Below are positions 1 through 12,845 of a stretch of 64,000 nucleotides of DNA, piece after piece (position 1 is the stretch's first letter; each line of letters begins with the position of its first letter). Source of the stretch: Apis mellifera (taxonomy: Eukaryota > Arthropoda > Insecta > Hymenoptera > Apidae); the NCBI RefSeq assembly GCF_003254395.2, contig NC_037652.1, forward strand, positions 273,001-337,000, written 5' to 3'. A model generated the notes under the pieces. The model was not told the DNA's origin. It worked only from the letters and a program-made list of their open reading frames with translations, and made no database searches. The translations under genes and the position numbers were made by a program.

Positions 1-14
1 TTCTATGATAGATA

Positions 15-928
15 TATAAAGGAAATTAACACAAAATTAACACAAGATTTGAATTAAATACAAAAGAGAGTTTTTAGTTTTTAGATGTTTATTTTTTAAG
101 TGAATCATAAAATACATAGAATAGTGTTATTTATGGAATAACACATCGGGCAAATGACTCTACGGCTTTACTGGCACATACGCATCCTTTCGTCGAAATT
201 TTTCATGATCTTTCTGCATAATTGTGAATTTCATTGATGCAGCGTTTAATTTCCTCGTAATGCATGTGTGGTTGTGAGATTGTTGACATAGACCTTTGAT
301 TTCAAATAACCCCATAAGAAGAAATTTAATGGTTTTAAAGCACATGATCTAGGGGGCCAATCCTGATCATCGAAACAAGAGAATTCACGACTAGGAAATG
401 TCTCATGCAGTAATTGAATTGTTTCATTGGCTGTATGGCATGTGACATCGTCTTGTTGAAACCACATATTGGCCACATCAATATCATCCAATTTCGGCAA
501 AAAGAACTATATTATCATGTTGCGAGCACCATTAACAGTTGCTGTTTGACCAGCCTCATTCTCAAAAAAGTATGATCCGATGATGCCTCCTGCCCAAAAT
601 TCATACCAAACAATGATACGTTGTGGGTGCATTTGTTTTTCGCTAATCATACATGGGTTCTCCGAATCCCAAACACAATTTTGGCGATTAACAAAGCCAT
701 CGAGGAATGAAAATGTTATCGCTTAGGATTATTTTGCTCGAAAAACCAGCATCCACTTTTTGATAATTAATAACCTATTCCACGTTGTTGTATCGTATAA
801 CGCTCCATTTTTACTAAACTTAAACTTTCAGCTATCAAACTGTTCTTTTTTCAGGATTACCAACATAAGGATTGCAAAAATGGCGACAAATTCATATCTT
901 GCATTAATTTCGGACACCCTTTATATAT
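15..928 (-). mobile_element. Non-autonomous DD41D (rosa-type) Tc1/mariner element, copy 1
   Basis: A decayed DNA transposon of about 0.91 kb. Both ends carry matching terminal inverted repeats: the left end reads AATTAACACAAGATTTGAAT and the right end is its approximate reverse complement (CAAATTCATATCTTGCATTA, then a GGACACCC tip). TA-rich sequence flanks both ends, as expected for TA-targeting elements. The transposase remnant lies on the minus strand. A second copy of almost the same length (20,518-21,434) has the same ends and the same structure. Both lack the DNA-binding half of the transposase, so this copy could only have moved with help from a full-length relative. Exact tips are uncertain because the left end is degraded. 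Confidence 0.88.
127..808 (-). pseudogene. DD41D transposase remnant, copy 1 (internally deleted, frameshifted)
   Basis: Minus-strand transposase relic. It begins with ATG at 808-806 (MERYTIQQR), hits a stop soon after, and then jumps at about 737 to the catalytic region (KIILSD), so the N-terminal helix-turn-helix DNA-binding domain is missing. From about 713 to 246 one frame is nearly open (...VNRQNC...MHPQR...FFENEAGQ...), with a single stop before FFLPKLDDID. The second catalytic Asp lies in WFQQD. Counting 41 residues onward reaches the third catalytic position, where this copy has Asn (LKPLNFFLW) in place of Asp. That spacing is the basis for calling it DD41D. A frameshift follows; the C-terminal relic (ENFDERMRMCQ-like, then a stop at 127-129) is readable only in another frame. 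It is clearly inactive. Confidence 0.88.
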
Positions 929-929
929 G

Positions 930-1275
930 GAAAGAAAAATTCGCTCAAGCATAAAGAAAATTTGCGCAAATAATAAAAAAAAAACTTGCATGAATAAAAA
1001 AAAACTCATATAAATAAAAAAAAATCGCGTAAATAATTTAAATACCATGAAAATTTACAGCAAACAGAAACGAAAAATTACAGCAAACGAAAATTCATGC
1101 AAACAGAAAGAAAAGTTGTACAAAGGACAGCAAAAAAATCACCTAAATAAAGAGAAAATTTGCGCGAATAGAAAAAAGTTGCAAATAAAAAAAAAATTCG
1201 CACAAGAGAGCAGAGAGAAAATTTAAGATAACATGATAAAAATTTGCGTGAATAAAACAAAAATAAAAATAATTG
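930..1275. repeat. Degenerate ~20-bp minisatellite, unit like AATTTGCGCAAATAAAAAAA
   Basis: About 15 diverged tandem units. Each has an A-rich half and a short core such as TTTGCGCAAATA, CTTGCATGAATA, TCGCGTAAATA, TTTGCGCGAATA, GTTGCAAATA or TTTGCGTGAATA. The array starts within a few bases of the right end of the transposon at 15-928. Short minus-strand open frames here (F/L-rich) are by-products of the A-rich repeat, not genes. Confidence 0.75.
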
Positions 1276-3034
1276 TTTAAACTTTATGATTCTAATCATG
1301 AAGAGAGAATATGAAGAAATTTAATATTATATATCAGTTATATGCATTTATAAGATATATTTTAACATTATGAATTCTATGCAGGTCAATATTAAATTCA
1401 ATTGTGATATCCTTATGTTAAAAACATAAATCAAGACTGACTTATAGTTTTGAAAATATTCGAATTTCATTTTTCAATAGCTTCAGCATCCTGGATAATA
1501 GTTTCTAGCAATTTAGAATAAAGTTTTTAAAAATAATTTATTATATATATATTTATGATATATAATACAATTCTTTCATATTTTATGAAACTCAATAGCA
1601 AGCAGATATTCGTAAAAATAAGGAATAATGGCCATTTTATAATTAAGTCATAAATGCTTTACCAGCGATTAAAGAACTAAGAATTCTGATTCTCACATAA
1701 TGTAATTCTATGAGGCTTCATCTTTGAAAATCGACCTTTAATACGACTACTGATTTTCTTTCATCCTCTCTTAATTATTTTTTTGCTAAAAATAATTAGA
1801 GAAAGTTTCGTAATAATTTTTCTAGAAAATCAGAGTTTATTTAGATATTTAATCATTGCAGAAATCAACAGAAATATATATATATTAATATTTTTTATAT
1901 TAAAAAAAATACACGATTAAATAATACATATTTTTAAAATTAGTATTTAAAATAATATTTTTATATTTAATTTATATAATTTTATATTTTTTTTTATAAT
2001 TTTATAATTTTATGTTTAATATAAAATTTATTATTTCAAACTATAATAGTATTTAATATAAATTAATATATTATTGAAATATTTATATGCAAATTTTTAT
2101 TTTTCACTTCTTATTTCAAATAAGTATTATTATTCAGAATTAGACTTGTATTTAATAAGATGAAATAATTGGTACTAAAAAAATAATTTTATAGATCTGA
2201 TTTAAATTCTTTAATAGTTTATAATTATTAATTGATTAATTCTTTAATAGTTTATATTTATTAATTGATAATCTTTTAAAGTAAAAAATTTATATGATTA
2301 ATGTTATTTAAATAGAATAAAAATTTTAAATATAGGTAATAATTAATTTTAGCTATATATATTTAATAAAAATATAATTATACATTAAAAGTTTAATTTT
2401 GAATAATAAAAAATATCATTTCTGATATTTTCATTCCATCTCTAATTCTAATATGCTGATTCTAAATGATAGATGATTGAAAATATTTATTTCGATGAAT
2501 AAAGTTTATTTTAACTAAAATTACTTTATATATTTTATTATATTTTCTTATTATTATCATTCTTAATCTCTATGTTTAAATAAAAATATTTCATTCTTTT
2601 TTCAAAATGAAATATTTTTGTCTTTAATTTTTTAAATATAACCATTTTTAAATATAATTTATTATTTCAAAATAGAATAATAATAATGATAAAAATTTAA
2701 TTATTGAATTAAATGAATTTTTTTATAAAAAAATAAAAATAAAATATTTAGATTTCTTTAAAAAACGACATATTTTACAGATATTTCAAAGATAGTTTTA
2801 TAACTATTATTATGATTTATTATCATAATCAGAGCTATCAGTAAAATTATTTTTACTTATCATAAATATCGGCTTATGTTGACTTTACTAAATTAGAGAA
2901 TAAAAAAAAAATCTGTAAAATATATAATATATTCAGAATAAATATATATATCATAATTTCATCCTTCCAGAATAATGGTTGAAATATATTATATTTCAAG
3001 AATATTTTATAATTAAATTTATATGTTCTTATTT

Positions 3035-3069
<35 letters not shown>

Positions 3070-5950
3070 ATATAATAAAAAATCTAAAGAATTTTTATTA
3101 AGTCATTTTTTCAAAATGACTTAATTCATTTCTAAAATATTCAAAACGATTTATAATATAAATTAAAAAAATTTTTTTATGGAAAATAAAATCATCTAAC
3201 TATTTTATTTTATATAATGATAAAATAATAATATAAAAATAAAATATAATCAATTTATAAATTGTTAATTTTCTAATATCTTAATTTTCTAATATTTTTA
3301 GTGGAAAAATTTTGCAAAAAAAAATCAAAAAGAAAAATTAGTCATATCAAGAAAAAATAAATAAGATTGTATATTTGTTAAATCATAATCATTCATACAA
3401 ATAATGAAAAGAATTTTTAAAATAATCTAATACTGGGTTAATATTAATTATAAATTAATTTCATATTATTCAAAAATTAAAAGTTAATATTCTAATAAGC
3501 GAAAAACTTATGTTATTGGATATTCAATTTTACAACAGTTCGTCTATTTTATTGCCGCTTTTAATTATTAATATTAAAAACTCGACCAATATATTCTGTT
3601 ACTCACATTAATTAATTAATTTTTAAATATATTTATTGAGATGAAATAAAAAATTAAAAATTTTATGATTATTTTTTAGTGAAAAAAATCTCTAATTTTA
3701 GATTTAATGTGTAAGAGATAATTTTTAATTAAAATTAATTAAAAATAAAATTTATTTAAAAATATCACCATGACTTTGATAGAAATATTTAATAGAAAAT
3801 TTTATTTATTAAAAAATAAAAATTAAATTATTTAAGATACAGAACAAAAACTTATAAAATATACAAAAATTGCAAAAATTTTAAAAATCTTAATAAAAAT
3901 AATAATTTTTTAATATTTTGAAAACTTTCTCAAAATTTAGATTTTAAAGACTAAGACATTATTATAAAAGATATAAATTTTGTTTATTTGAAATCTTTAA
4001 AAAAAATTGTGCTCTAGTGATTTATTTTATATACAGAATGTCCTATTAGAAGTGAATCATATAATATCATTTCTGTTTATCAAGAAAAAAAATGTTTCAA
4101 ATAAAACTTGTTTTGAAAGAAACATCTTATGATAGATTAATACAAATATAGTTTAAATGAATATGTTTCCGAAATTTCAAAATAATCTTTACTTTTCATG
4201 TAAAATATATGTAAAATGTAAATGTAATTTATTCAATTAATATAAAATGTAAAATGTGTAATTTTAATTAATTATAATCCGTTTTTAAAGTTATGGTATA
4301 TAATAATAAAATTGATATATGATATTATAAAATTCTGTAACAAAGTTTATTTTAAATCAAGAACAAAGTATATATACTAATGAATTTATGTTTATCATTG
4401 AATTCATTTTTTTAACGTTCTGTTTGTTCAAAGTTACAAAGATCAACAGTTCGAAAGATTCTAAAATGTAATGTTCTAATGTTAAAAAAATTCTGATTTT
4501 CTTAAATTCCACCGAAATACTTATGTGACAATACTCTGAAATCTTTTCTATGCTCATTTTACAAGGTCGCAAGTCTTTAATGGGACATACAAGCAATCAA
4601 TAACATTGTAAACTATTTCTCTGAATGAACGGTATTCATCTCTAATCCAAGAAAAATTTTCAGAATTAGATTAGAGAAGATTCTATGGAGACATGTGGTT
4701 CACAGAGTCTGCTGTTTCCAAGAAATTGATTCATGAATGTCTATAATAACTTTTTTCAGCAAATATAATGTCGATTGCCATTGAAATTGACATAGCTAGG
4801 AAATATTTCAAGTCCTAAGATCATGCTTATAGTCCAATCATACCAAATTTCTAAAATATACAAATATACAATTTTAAGGGTTTTCTAATATATTTTCTCA
4901 AAAACTGCTTTATCCTTGTATTACCCTATATCATCTATTTAATGTCTCAATAGTAATAATTTTAATTATTTCATAATTATTTCAATTCATTTATGTATGT
5001 TAGTTTCAAGATCAATCAAGATCATTTATTATCATTTTTTATCTTTTGTATTCCAAATAATGATTTTAAATATTAAATGTTTTATTATTAATATATATAA
5101 TTATTATTATATCCCTAAAATATTGCATTCATTGCATTTTTTCTACATTTCTTAGTCATTGTATAGAGAGAGCAAGTAATTCTTGTTATCAAAACTTATA
5201 CTTATTTGTCAATATCTAAATTTAATTCTTATAAATTTTTTTTGAGAGGTAAAAAATTAGATGTATAAAAAGAAAACTGATTTCTGATATAATATGAAAA
5301 ATTGTATAAGAGATATATGTCAACACTTTTGAAACATTGCAATTGTATTTTAGAAATAGAATAAATTATGGCATTATTTAAAGCCATTATTTTGAATATA
5401 AAAGATAAAAAAAAATATTTGCATGTTCAATAAAAACAAATTTATAAAAAACAGTAAATAATCTTGAATGATTTTAAAAATATCAACATATTTGATAAAT
5501 AATGGAATGAGATAATCTAAAATATATTTATATATATTTAAAAAAAAAATCACATTGAAATCTTAAAAACATGTTTATCTAGATAATATTGGCTATATAA
5601 TTTCTGGCCATCATAAGATCTTCATTGAAACAAAATTTTATTTGAAGTTTTTACATTTTTTTTTTTATAACGAATTTAACAATTAATGAATTTAAAAGAT
5701 AATTCTCTAGTTCATTTCAAATGGAATATCTTGTATATATGGATTTTTTTTATTCTTTATAAGTACATATTCTTTAGTAGATTTTCCCTAAATAATAAAC
5801 AATATAATATAAATATAATAATAGAAATAATATACAATAAATAAAATAAAATAAAATAAATATATAATAAACAATAAATAAATATAATAAAAAAAAACAA
5901 AAAAACATATTAAGAAAATATAAATAATATTCAATTTATGTTAAAATACT
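1276..5950. other. AT-rich non-coding block
   Basis: No gene seen. Local contents: a 33-bp unit tandemly duplicated at 2205-2270 (AATTCTTTAATAGTTTATAA...), AT dinucleotide tracts near 3034-3071, and a slightly more mixed stretch at about 4350-4860. That stretch has a minus-strand open frame of 79 codons (4357-4596) with no recognisable domain. Confidence 0.6.
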
Positions 5951-5954
5951 GAGC

Positions 5955-6560
5955 AGATAGTACAGGCTGATATTGCATAAGGACAGTATTTTTTTTTTGA
6001 AAGAAAAATTGTATATTTTTTTAGAAACACTTCGTAATTTCCATTTTAGTTAGAACACAAATATATAACTTTGGTATTTGAGACAATATTTTCATTAATT
6101 GAGTTAGTCACAATCAATATTATTCTATTCGAAAAAATTTATTATAATTACTTGCAGATCAGTTTTTGAAAATAGCGGATTTTATAGATAGTCCTTCAGC
6201 CTAATTTTCTTTAGCTTAATTTTCTTTTGAAATTCACATAATAGGAATTGATCCAGTTGATATAATTGGTGGTTTATGTGACTGCAATCTCATGAAATAA
6301 ACATGGAAAATGTTTTAAAACGCAAATGTTTGTAAAATTCGAGGAAATATTCGAATGTTTTGAACTATTTCGAATTAAGAGTTTGTAGTTCGAATTAAGA
6401 GAACATCTTCAACTATTATTTTAAACTTTGAACTAATAGAATTCGGACTATTCAGAAATATCCGGACTATAATAAAACATTTTGAATCTCTGAATTATTT
6501 CAATCATTGAACGGAAGAAAATGTTTAGACTGTTGAAGTTTGTAATCTCGAAATAATACA
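5955..6560 (+). repeat. Old dispersed repeat, copy A (partner at 41,925-42,430)
   Basis: This segment aligns by eye with 41,925-42,430 in the same orientation. Shared anchors in the same order are GTACAGG..TGC, TAGAAACA.TTCGT, ATTTGA.AC.ATTTTC, CA.AATCAATAT, GATCAGTTT/GATTAGTTT and TGATCCA. It then passes into a region of repeated short GAACT/GAATT-type words, as the partner does. I estimate about 65% identity, with small indels. No coding capacity or protein similarity is seen. It is probably an ancient mobile element; the family is not recognised. Confidence 0.62.
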
Positions 6561-8150
6561 ATTTTTAGAGTTTCGTGAATTCATTCAATAATAAAAGTAA
6601 ACTTTTATTGGCACATAAATTTTGCTTTTAATTTAAAATAAAATTTTGTTAACAACGGATTTTGTAATAAATCAATTTTATATACTATAGCTTCGCAAAC
6701 AGATTGAAATAATTTGAAATAAAGAAATAAAGAATTAAATATGATTCTTGCATTAATCGTATTTGTTATTGATTTTCAGCTAGTCGTCTCTGATTATTAA
6801 TGGCTAAAAAACATTTAAAAATACGCAGTCAATTAATACGGTAATGAAATATGCGAACTATATGCAAAGATATAGAGAAAGGTAAACTTTCGATGACTGA
6901 TTTTTCAGTAGGATACTTTAATAAATCGAATGCCAACTGTTTTGATGTTGATTTATCCGATCACTTGATTCTATATTGAATATGCTTTTATATATCAAAA
7001 CTTTCTCATTATACGAGAAAAATGTGAAAAGCCTTATCAAAAGACTTGAATCAACACGAAAAATTGAAATGTAATTGATTTTAATGAAATTTGGAAATTT
7101 AATTTTTAACACTTTCAAATCAAATTTCCATTATTTATTGTGTCTGTATAATAAATACATAACATGTATTATGAAATGTTATATATTTATTATCTCTTCG
7201 ATAGAGAATTGATAAGAATCTAATGAAAAAGAAACTGTTATATCTATAATATTGATTGAATTGATTAATAAATAACATGAAATTCTATATTAATATATAA
7301 TAAATTTATTATTATATATTCAAAAGTTTTTATTTAAATTCTACTACTTTAGATAATTATTTTTTTTTATGAGTTATCATTAGTTATATTAATAGTAATA
7401 AATTAATAGTAATATAATAATAATTATATTAAAATTAATAGTTATAATAAAATTAAAAAATAAATATTTATTAATAATAATTATTAATAGCATAATAATA
7501 ATAAATAAATAAATTATTTATGTAAAAATATTATATTCTAAGTATATATAATATACAAGATTATTCATTTGATCTTATCATTTTAATTTATATCAATATT
7601 ATTATTTGTAATCAAAATTATTTCAAATACAAGAATGCTTCCAAGGCAAGCATTTTTATATTATTTAATCACATAAATCTTATTAATCTTATTAATCACA
7701 TAAAAGTTAAATATTTTAATGGTATTTCTGGTTATATTTATCTCATATATTTTTTAATGCATTAAAAATATGCTGAATATTTTTTATAAAAAGAAATATT
7801 AATCTAAATTTATAAACAAAAATTATTAATTTAGAAGATATTTTACCATGAATTTTATAAATTTTATTTAACTAAAATAAGATAAAGAATATATAAAACG
7901 ATATTCTTCTATTCATATTTTTCTTATCTTTTATATGATATTTTTACTTTGAGTTTTATAAAATTCAAATCAAAATATTTTTTTAATTAATCGTCTTTTA
8001 CATGAATAGATTACCATAAATTATCATAAAAAATGTTAAGTTGCATTTATTATATTAGGAAATAGATTATAAGATAATTTGACTAAAAATAATAATAAAA
8101 AAAAATATATTTAATAAAGAAGAATAGGAATAAATTATATTATATATATA
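6561..8150. other. AT-rich non-coding block
   Basis: No gene. It contains a small hairpin at 7634-7654 (AATGCTT, 7-nt loop, AAGCATT) followed by a T run, and a minus-strand 66-codon open frame at 6918-7118 without recognisable features. Confidence 0.55.
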
Positions 8151-8270
8151 TATGTGGATCATACTGATGTTTCTACTTAAGTTTACTATGTCACATCGCA
8201 CGGCGGTTGAAAAAGAAAAGTAGACAACACAGAATCAAAATAATGATCGCGTTCAATGATACTCAATTTA
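8151..8270. other. Short mixed-composition island
   Basis: About 120 bp of clearly higher GC (TCACATCGCACGGCGGTTGA core) inside an AT desert. There is no open frame of note. It could be a conserved regulatory element or a relic; the sequence alone does not decide. Confidence 0.35.
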
Positions 8271-9516
8271 GACATAAATATACAAAATATGAGTTGTATC
8301 TTTACATTATATAAATTTAATATTATTATATTAAAAAATATATGATTTCATTAAAAGAACAAATTAACTCTTACAAATCTTTTAAATATGATTTCTTCTT
8401 AAAATTATCTAATTTTTATTTCAAATATTTATTGCTACAATGATAATATTAATTGAATTATTCTGTATAATTTAAAACAAATAAGAAGTTCAAAAACAAA
8501 TTGAATAAATCTGGAATGGAGATTAATTTGTTTATTTATTAATTAATTTATTTTAAATGTTTAATACTTACAAGTTACAAATACTTATTTTATAATTAAA
8601 GAATAAAAAAAATTAATGAAATATATTGCCTTATAAAACTAAATATTTCGTAAAAATTACGGGATAAAATCTCAAGGTTTATTTCCTGATTTAGAGAATA
8701 ATAAAGAATAATAAATCTCTTCATATAAAGAAATTCAAAACATCCGAATATTTATTTGTATATTACTGAGTAATATCCATACCATTATCATTTCCAATAA
8801 ATAAACTTATGAGCAAAAAGATTTTTTTCATCATTTCAAAACGGAATCAAATTAATGTCCAATATAAAATATTTAAAAATAACGAAGAACATCATTTATG
8901 TAGCAAAAGTAAGATTATATCTTTTATGCTTAATATATCTAAAAAAAAATTCTATATCGTATGATATAAACTAAATTGATGAAAGATGTGTGACTTAATG
9001 TAGAATTATTTTATGCAATAAAAATGCAAATCATTATATTGCTATATTTTTTATATCATGCTATATTGTTTATTTATGTGATTTATGTTATTGTCTAGAA
9101 ATTATTTATATATTTATTATACTATATTATATAATTGTATAATAATAATAAAAAATATTTTTTATTTTTATTATTTTATATTTTATAAATTGAAAACAGT
9201 TTCAAATTTGGAAAATTTATTGAAAATTAAAATTAAGATATTTTTTTGTTAAACTGATAATCTTATAATTTTATATAAGTATATAATTTTCTTTTTAAAA
9301 TTATACAAATATATTAAGCTCATTTATTTAAGAATTTTAATTATAATATCTAATAATTTTATCATATTATCATATTATTTTATTTATTTTGAGTAAATAA
9401 TTTTTTTATGATTTAAATAATTAATAATTTTTATAATTATTTGGATTAAATATTTTATTAATTTTTGAAATGAAAATTAATAAAATACAATCATCAAAAA
9501 TAATTATTGTTTAGAG

Positions 9517-9518
<2 letters not shown>
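8271..9518. other. AT-rich non-coding block
   Basis: Nothing recognisable; short A/T runs only. Confidence 0.55.

Positions 9519-9561
<43 letters not shown>
9519..9561. repeat. (AT)n microsatellite
   Basis: About 21 uninterrupted AT dinucleotides, flanked on both sides by related words (ATTGTTTAGAGAAAT and ATTGTTTAAACAAAGAAAT). Confidence 0.95.
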
Positions 9562-9564
<3 letters not shown>

Positions 9565-9724
9565 TAAACAAAGAAATATATAAAAGAAATATTTCATAAT
9601 TTAAATGTTCAAATTTAATTTATAATTTATAATTTATAAATTAAATAATTTTATAAATAAATTTTATATATTAATATATATTATATAATATATATTTTAT
9701 AAATAATTTTATAAAAATTAAATC

Positions 9725-10135
9725 GTTCTCTTTGTTTTTTCATTTCGTCCTCGCGTTTTAATTATCACGAAATAAAATGATATGAATTCTGCATCACACC
9801 GTAGGTATCCTTGATCGATTTTTATTGGAACAGAAAAGAAAAAATCCTAAAAAATACTAAGAATTTTTATGATCGTTTATAACGAACTGTCAACCTTGCT
9901 TCCCGATTCTTACGATGACGCTGCCAAAAATAAAAAAAATAAAATTTATCGAGGCAACGAGTTCTTTTTGTATATTCTCCATCGAAAAGCTTTCATGATG
10001 TGGTAAAAGTTGAATCTGAAGTTACTTTACATCAATAGATCGTAAATCAAATGTCTTCTGCGTGATTCTTTGTTCATGAGGATAAATTCTTTATTTCTTT
10101 TTTTAGAGCATTGGTATTAAAATGAATTTTATATA
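9725..10135. other. Mixed-composition island interrupted by mariner
   Basis: About 400 bp with more GC than its surroundings (TTTCGTCCTCGCGTTTTAAT, CCGATTCTTACGATGACGCT). No long frame or splice pattern is convincing. The mariner at 10,136 inserted at a TA at its right edge. It is a candidate conserved non-coding element. Confidence 0.35.
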
Positions 10136-11069
10136 TTGGGTTGGCAACTAAGTAATTGCGGATTTTTTTTAGAAAATCAAAGACAATTTTTTCATGGAAC
10201 TAAATAACTTTATTCTGTAATGTGTTGCCCATTTTAATCAATGACCTTTTGCCATCTTTCAGGCAGCATCATAATCCCACGTTCATAAAACTTCTGGTTT
10301 TTATTAGCGAAAAACTGAATCAGGTACGATTTGATATCATCATCATTATTGAAATTTTTACCATTCAAGGAGTTTTCTAAAGATCGAAACAAAAAGTAAT
10401 CAGATGGTGTAAGGTAAGGACTATATGGTGGATGTGGCAAAACATCCCAATTCCAATAATTTTTTCCGAGTGACCAAAGATGTATATGGCCTTGCATTGC
10501 CATGATGGAATACAACACCTTTTCGATTTGTCAATTCGGGCCGTTTTTCTTCAATTGCATTGTTTAATTTCGTTAGTTGTTCAATGTAGACAACAGAATT
10601 AATCGTTCGGTTGGGTGGTAAAATTCAAAATAGACAATTCCTTTGTAACCAAACTGATAATAAAACCTTCTTTTGATGAATACCAGCTTTTAATGTTTTT
10701 TGAGCAGGTTCACGTGGCCTGCTCCACGATCTTTTCCGCTTGATATTATTGTAAACAACCCATTTTTCATCGCCAGTTATCAGTCGTTTTAAAAATGGAT
10801 CATTTTCATTACAGCAAATCGCAGCTAAAGAATGTTAATGCGTTGCGTTAAATGCTTTTCTTTCAGTTCGTGAGGAACCCATGTATCCCCATGTATGAGT
10901 TTTTGAACATAGCCAAGTTGTTTCAAATGGTTTTCAATGCATGTATGTGATACATGAAGCTTCTCTGCAATCTCATGAGTTGTACTGTGACGATCCGAAT
11001 CGATTATTGCTTTGATTAGGTCGTCATCAACTTCAACTGAAATCCGCAATTACTTACTTGCCAACTCAA
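10136..11069 (-). mobile_element. Mariner element, mellifera-type subfamily, internally deleted
   Basis: A 934-bp mariner with well-preserved terminal inverted repeats: the left end is TTGGGTTGGCAACTAAGTAA and the right end, read on the minus strand, is TTGAGTTGGCAAGTAAGTAA. A TA target-site duplication lies directly outside each end (10,134-10,135 and 11,070-11,071). It encodes a DD34D transposase relic on the minus strand. Intact mariners of this type are about 1.3 kb. This copy lacks the stretch that would hold the 5' untranslated region and the first ~65 codons: the transposase frame begins directly inside the right inverted repeat. It is non-autonomous and fixed in place. Confidence 0.95.
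10210..11049 (-). pseudogene. Mariner transposase remnant (DD34D, N-terminus deleted)
   Basis: The minus-strand relic starts inside the terminal repeat with RISVEVDDDLIKAI, so the first helix-turn-helix of the mariner DNA-binding domain is gone. The second helix-turn-helix region (EIAEKLHVSHTCIENHLKQL) and the WVPHEL linker motif remain. A stop and frameshift follow INIL at about 10,825. The first catalytic Asp is present (TGDEKW, codon at 10,769-10,771). The second is lost: the usual HHDN motif reads HHGN. A further frameshift lies just before DVLPHPPYSP. The third Asp is intact (TPSDYFLF). The C-terminus ends early with a stop after KVID at 10,234, ahead of the family's usual end near 10,210. 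Assignment is firm; the protein is dead. Confidence 0.94.
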
Positions 11070-11071
11070 TA

Positions 11072-12423
11072 TATAGTTATTAAAGTATTGATTTATAAAC
11101 TGTTTATGGAGAAAATATATAGAGAAAATATAATTAGTTTGTGAAATATTTATAGAATGCTTGTTTGATCGTTTGTATTATTGAAATTGTATTTTGATTA
11201 GTAATTATGATAAGAGAACTTTTATTAATAGCAGATTTAATATTTTTCAATTTTTATTAATTTTAATTTCTTAGATTGAAATTTTTACAAATATCTGTCC
11301 ATTAAAATTAAGAAATTGTAGAAAACAACTATTTTTTTCTATTTTTATTATTGTTTTTATTATTTGTTTTATTAATCTGATAACTTTTTTAGTAAAAAAA
11401 TTTTTGTTATTAATGTCAAATAAAATTAAAAAATTGTAAAAAAGAATTAGATTGTTTATTTCAGAAAAGAATAATTAATTAAATCAATATTTTTAAAAAA
11501 TATAAATACTATGTAAATAGAAAAAATATTATAAAAAATATATATATTATTAATATATTATTAAAATATTATAAAAAATATAAATACTATGTAAATAGAA
11601 AAAATATAAATAGAATATCATCAAATTTTATTAGGATTTATTTTTATTTATTAGGATTTATTATTATTTAACAATTTAAATAATTATGCTAATATTAAAT
11701 AAATATATATTTAAACTATCATATTTAATGATATTTATATTCAGGAATAACTATCTAGAAGCAATGTTTAAGAATAATTAATTTATTTTTCAAAATTTCT
11801 TCTACTATTCTATTATTATATTATTTTATTATTTCTATTACTATATTATGTATTCTTTTACATAATAAATATTTATATTTTCTAATTTTTTAATTTTTAA
11901 TTATTTTATATCAAATTGATAAATTCAATTTTTCTGATCACTTATCTAAACAAATTTATTTTTTAATTATTCGAATAATCAATTTTATTTACAATATATT
12001 ATTATACAATATATTATCAATTACAATTGTATAATATATAATCAGATAAAATGTGTTAAAATAAAAAAAATTTCTTATTTAAATTTTATTTAATGATTAA
12101 TAATTTAATTAATGTTTTCTTTTATGAAGTATGTTACTTGTTAATAAATAATTTTTTGAAATCACATAAACTATTATAGAGATATCGAAATTTGAATTAA
12201 TTTGATTTTAAAAATGTATCTATCAATAAATTACAGATTTATAAAATATATATATATATATTAACATAAAATGTTAACATAAAATATTCAAAAAATATAT
12301 TTATTATAATAGTAAAGAATGAAAGAAATATTTATCTGAATTTTTTTTCTTTAGTTGTTTATTAAAATTTAAATTACCAAATCAAAATATAAAATCAATA
12401 GTCTACTTATTAGATCAAATTAT
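11072..12423. other. AT-rich non-coding block with a 78-bp-spaced direct repeat
   Basis: No gene. A word containing TATAAATACTATGTAAATAG occurs at 11,501 and again at 11,579, and a TTATTAGGATTTAT word is doubled at 11,628 and 11,647. These look like local slippage duplications. Confidence 0.55.
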
Positions 12424-12845
12424 ATTATATTATTCTAGCTTTATAGTCTGGAATACTTGGTTCATCAATAAGACTAATTATTCGAATAGATTAAGATCCC
12501 CAGGATCATAAATTAATAATGATGAAATTTACAATATAATTGTAACTAATCATGCATTCTTAATAATTTTTTTTATAGTAATACCATTTCTAATTGGAGG
12601 ATTTGGAAATTGATTAATCCCTTTAATATTAGGTTCTCCAGATATAGCATTTCCACGAATAAATAATATTAGATTTTGACTTCTTCCATCGTCATTAATT
12701 ATACTTTAATTAAGAAACTTATTCTATCCAAGGCCAGGAACAGGATGAACAGTTTATCCACCATTATCAGCATATTTATATCATTCATCATCTTCTGTAG
12801 ATTTAGCAAATTTTTTTTCTTCATATATCAGGAATTTCATCAATT
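12424..12845 (+). pseudogene. COI: Numt: nuclear fragment of mitochondrial COI (cox1)
   Basis: A partial nuclear copy of cytochrome c oxidase subunit I, the haem-copper core of respiratory complex IV. Read with the invertebrate mitochondrial code it gives ...ALWSGMLGSS, ELSSPGS, FMVMPFLIGGFGNWLIPLML, MAFPRMNNISFW, PGTGWTVYPPLSAYLYH, ending near the GISSI motif. This is about 140 codons of the ~520-codon gene. At least three TGA tryptophan codons survive (GNW, SFW, TGW), which would be stops in the nucleus and prove mitochondrial origin. Decay is clear: two other tryptophan codons have become TAG (12,444-12,446) and TAA (WI), a leucine codon became TAA (MLLL to ML*L), a 1-nt deletion lies at the ME|LSSP motif and a 1-nt insertion at FAIFSL. 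The wording looks like Apis COI from memory. The flanks are not recognisable mitochondrial DNA. Confidence 0.96.

Noticed and set aside
857..1299. Phe/Leu-rich minus-strand frames
   Set aside because: They arise from A-rich minisatellite units read in reverse.
4357..4596. 79-codon minus-strand frame
   Set aside because: No known domain, AT-driven residue use and no supporting gene structure.
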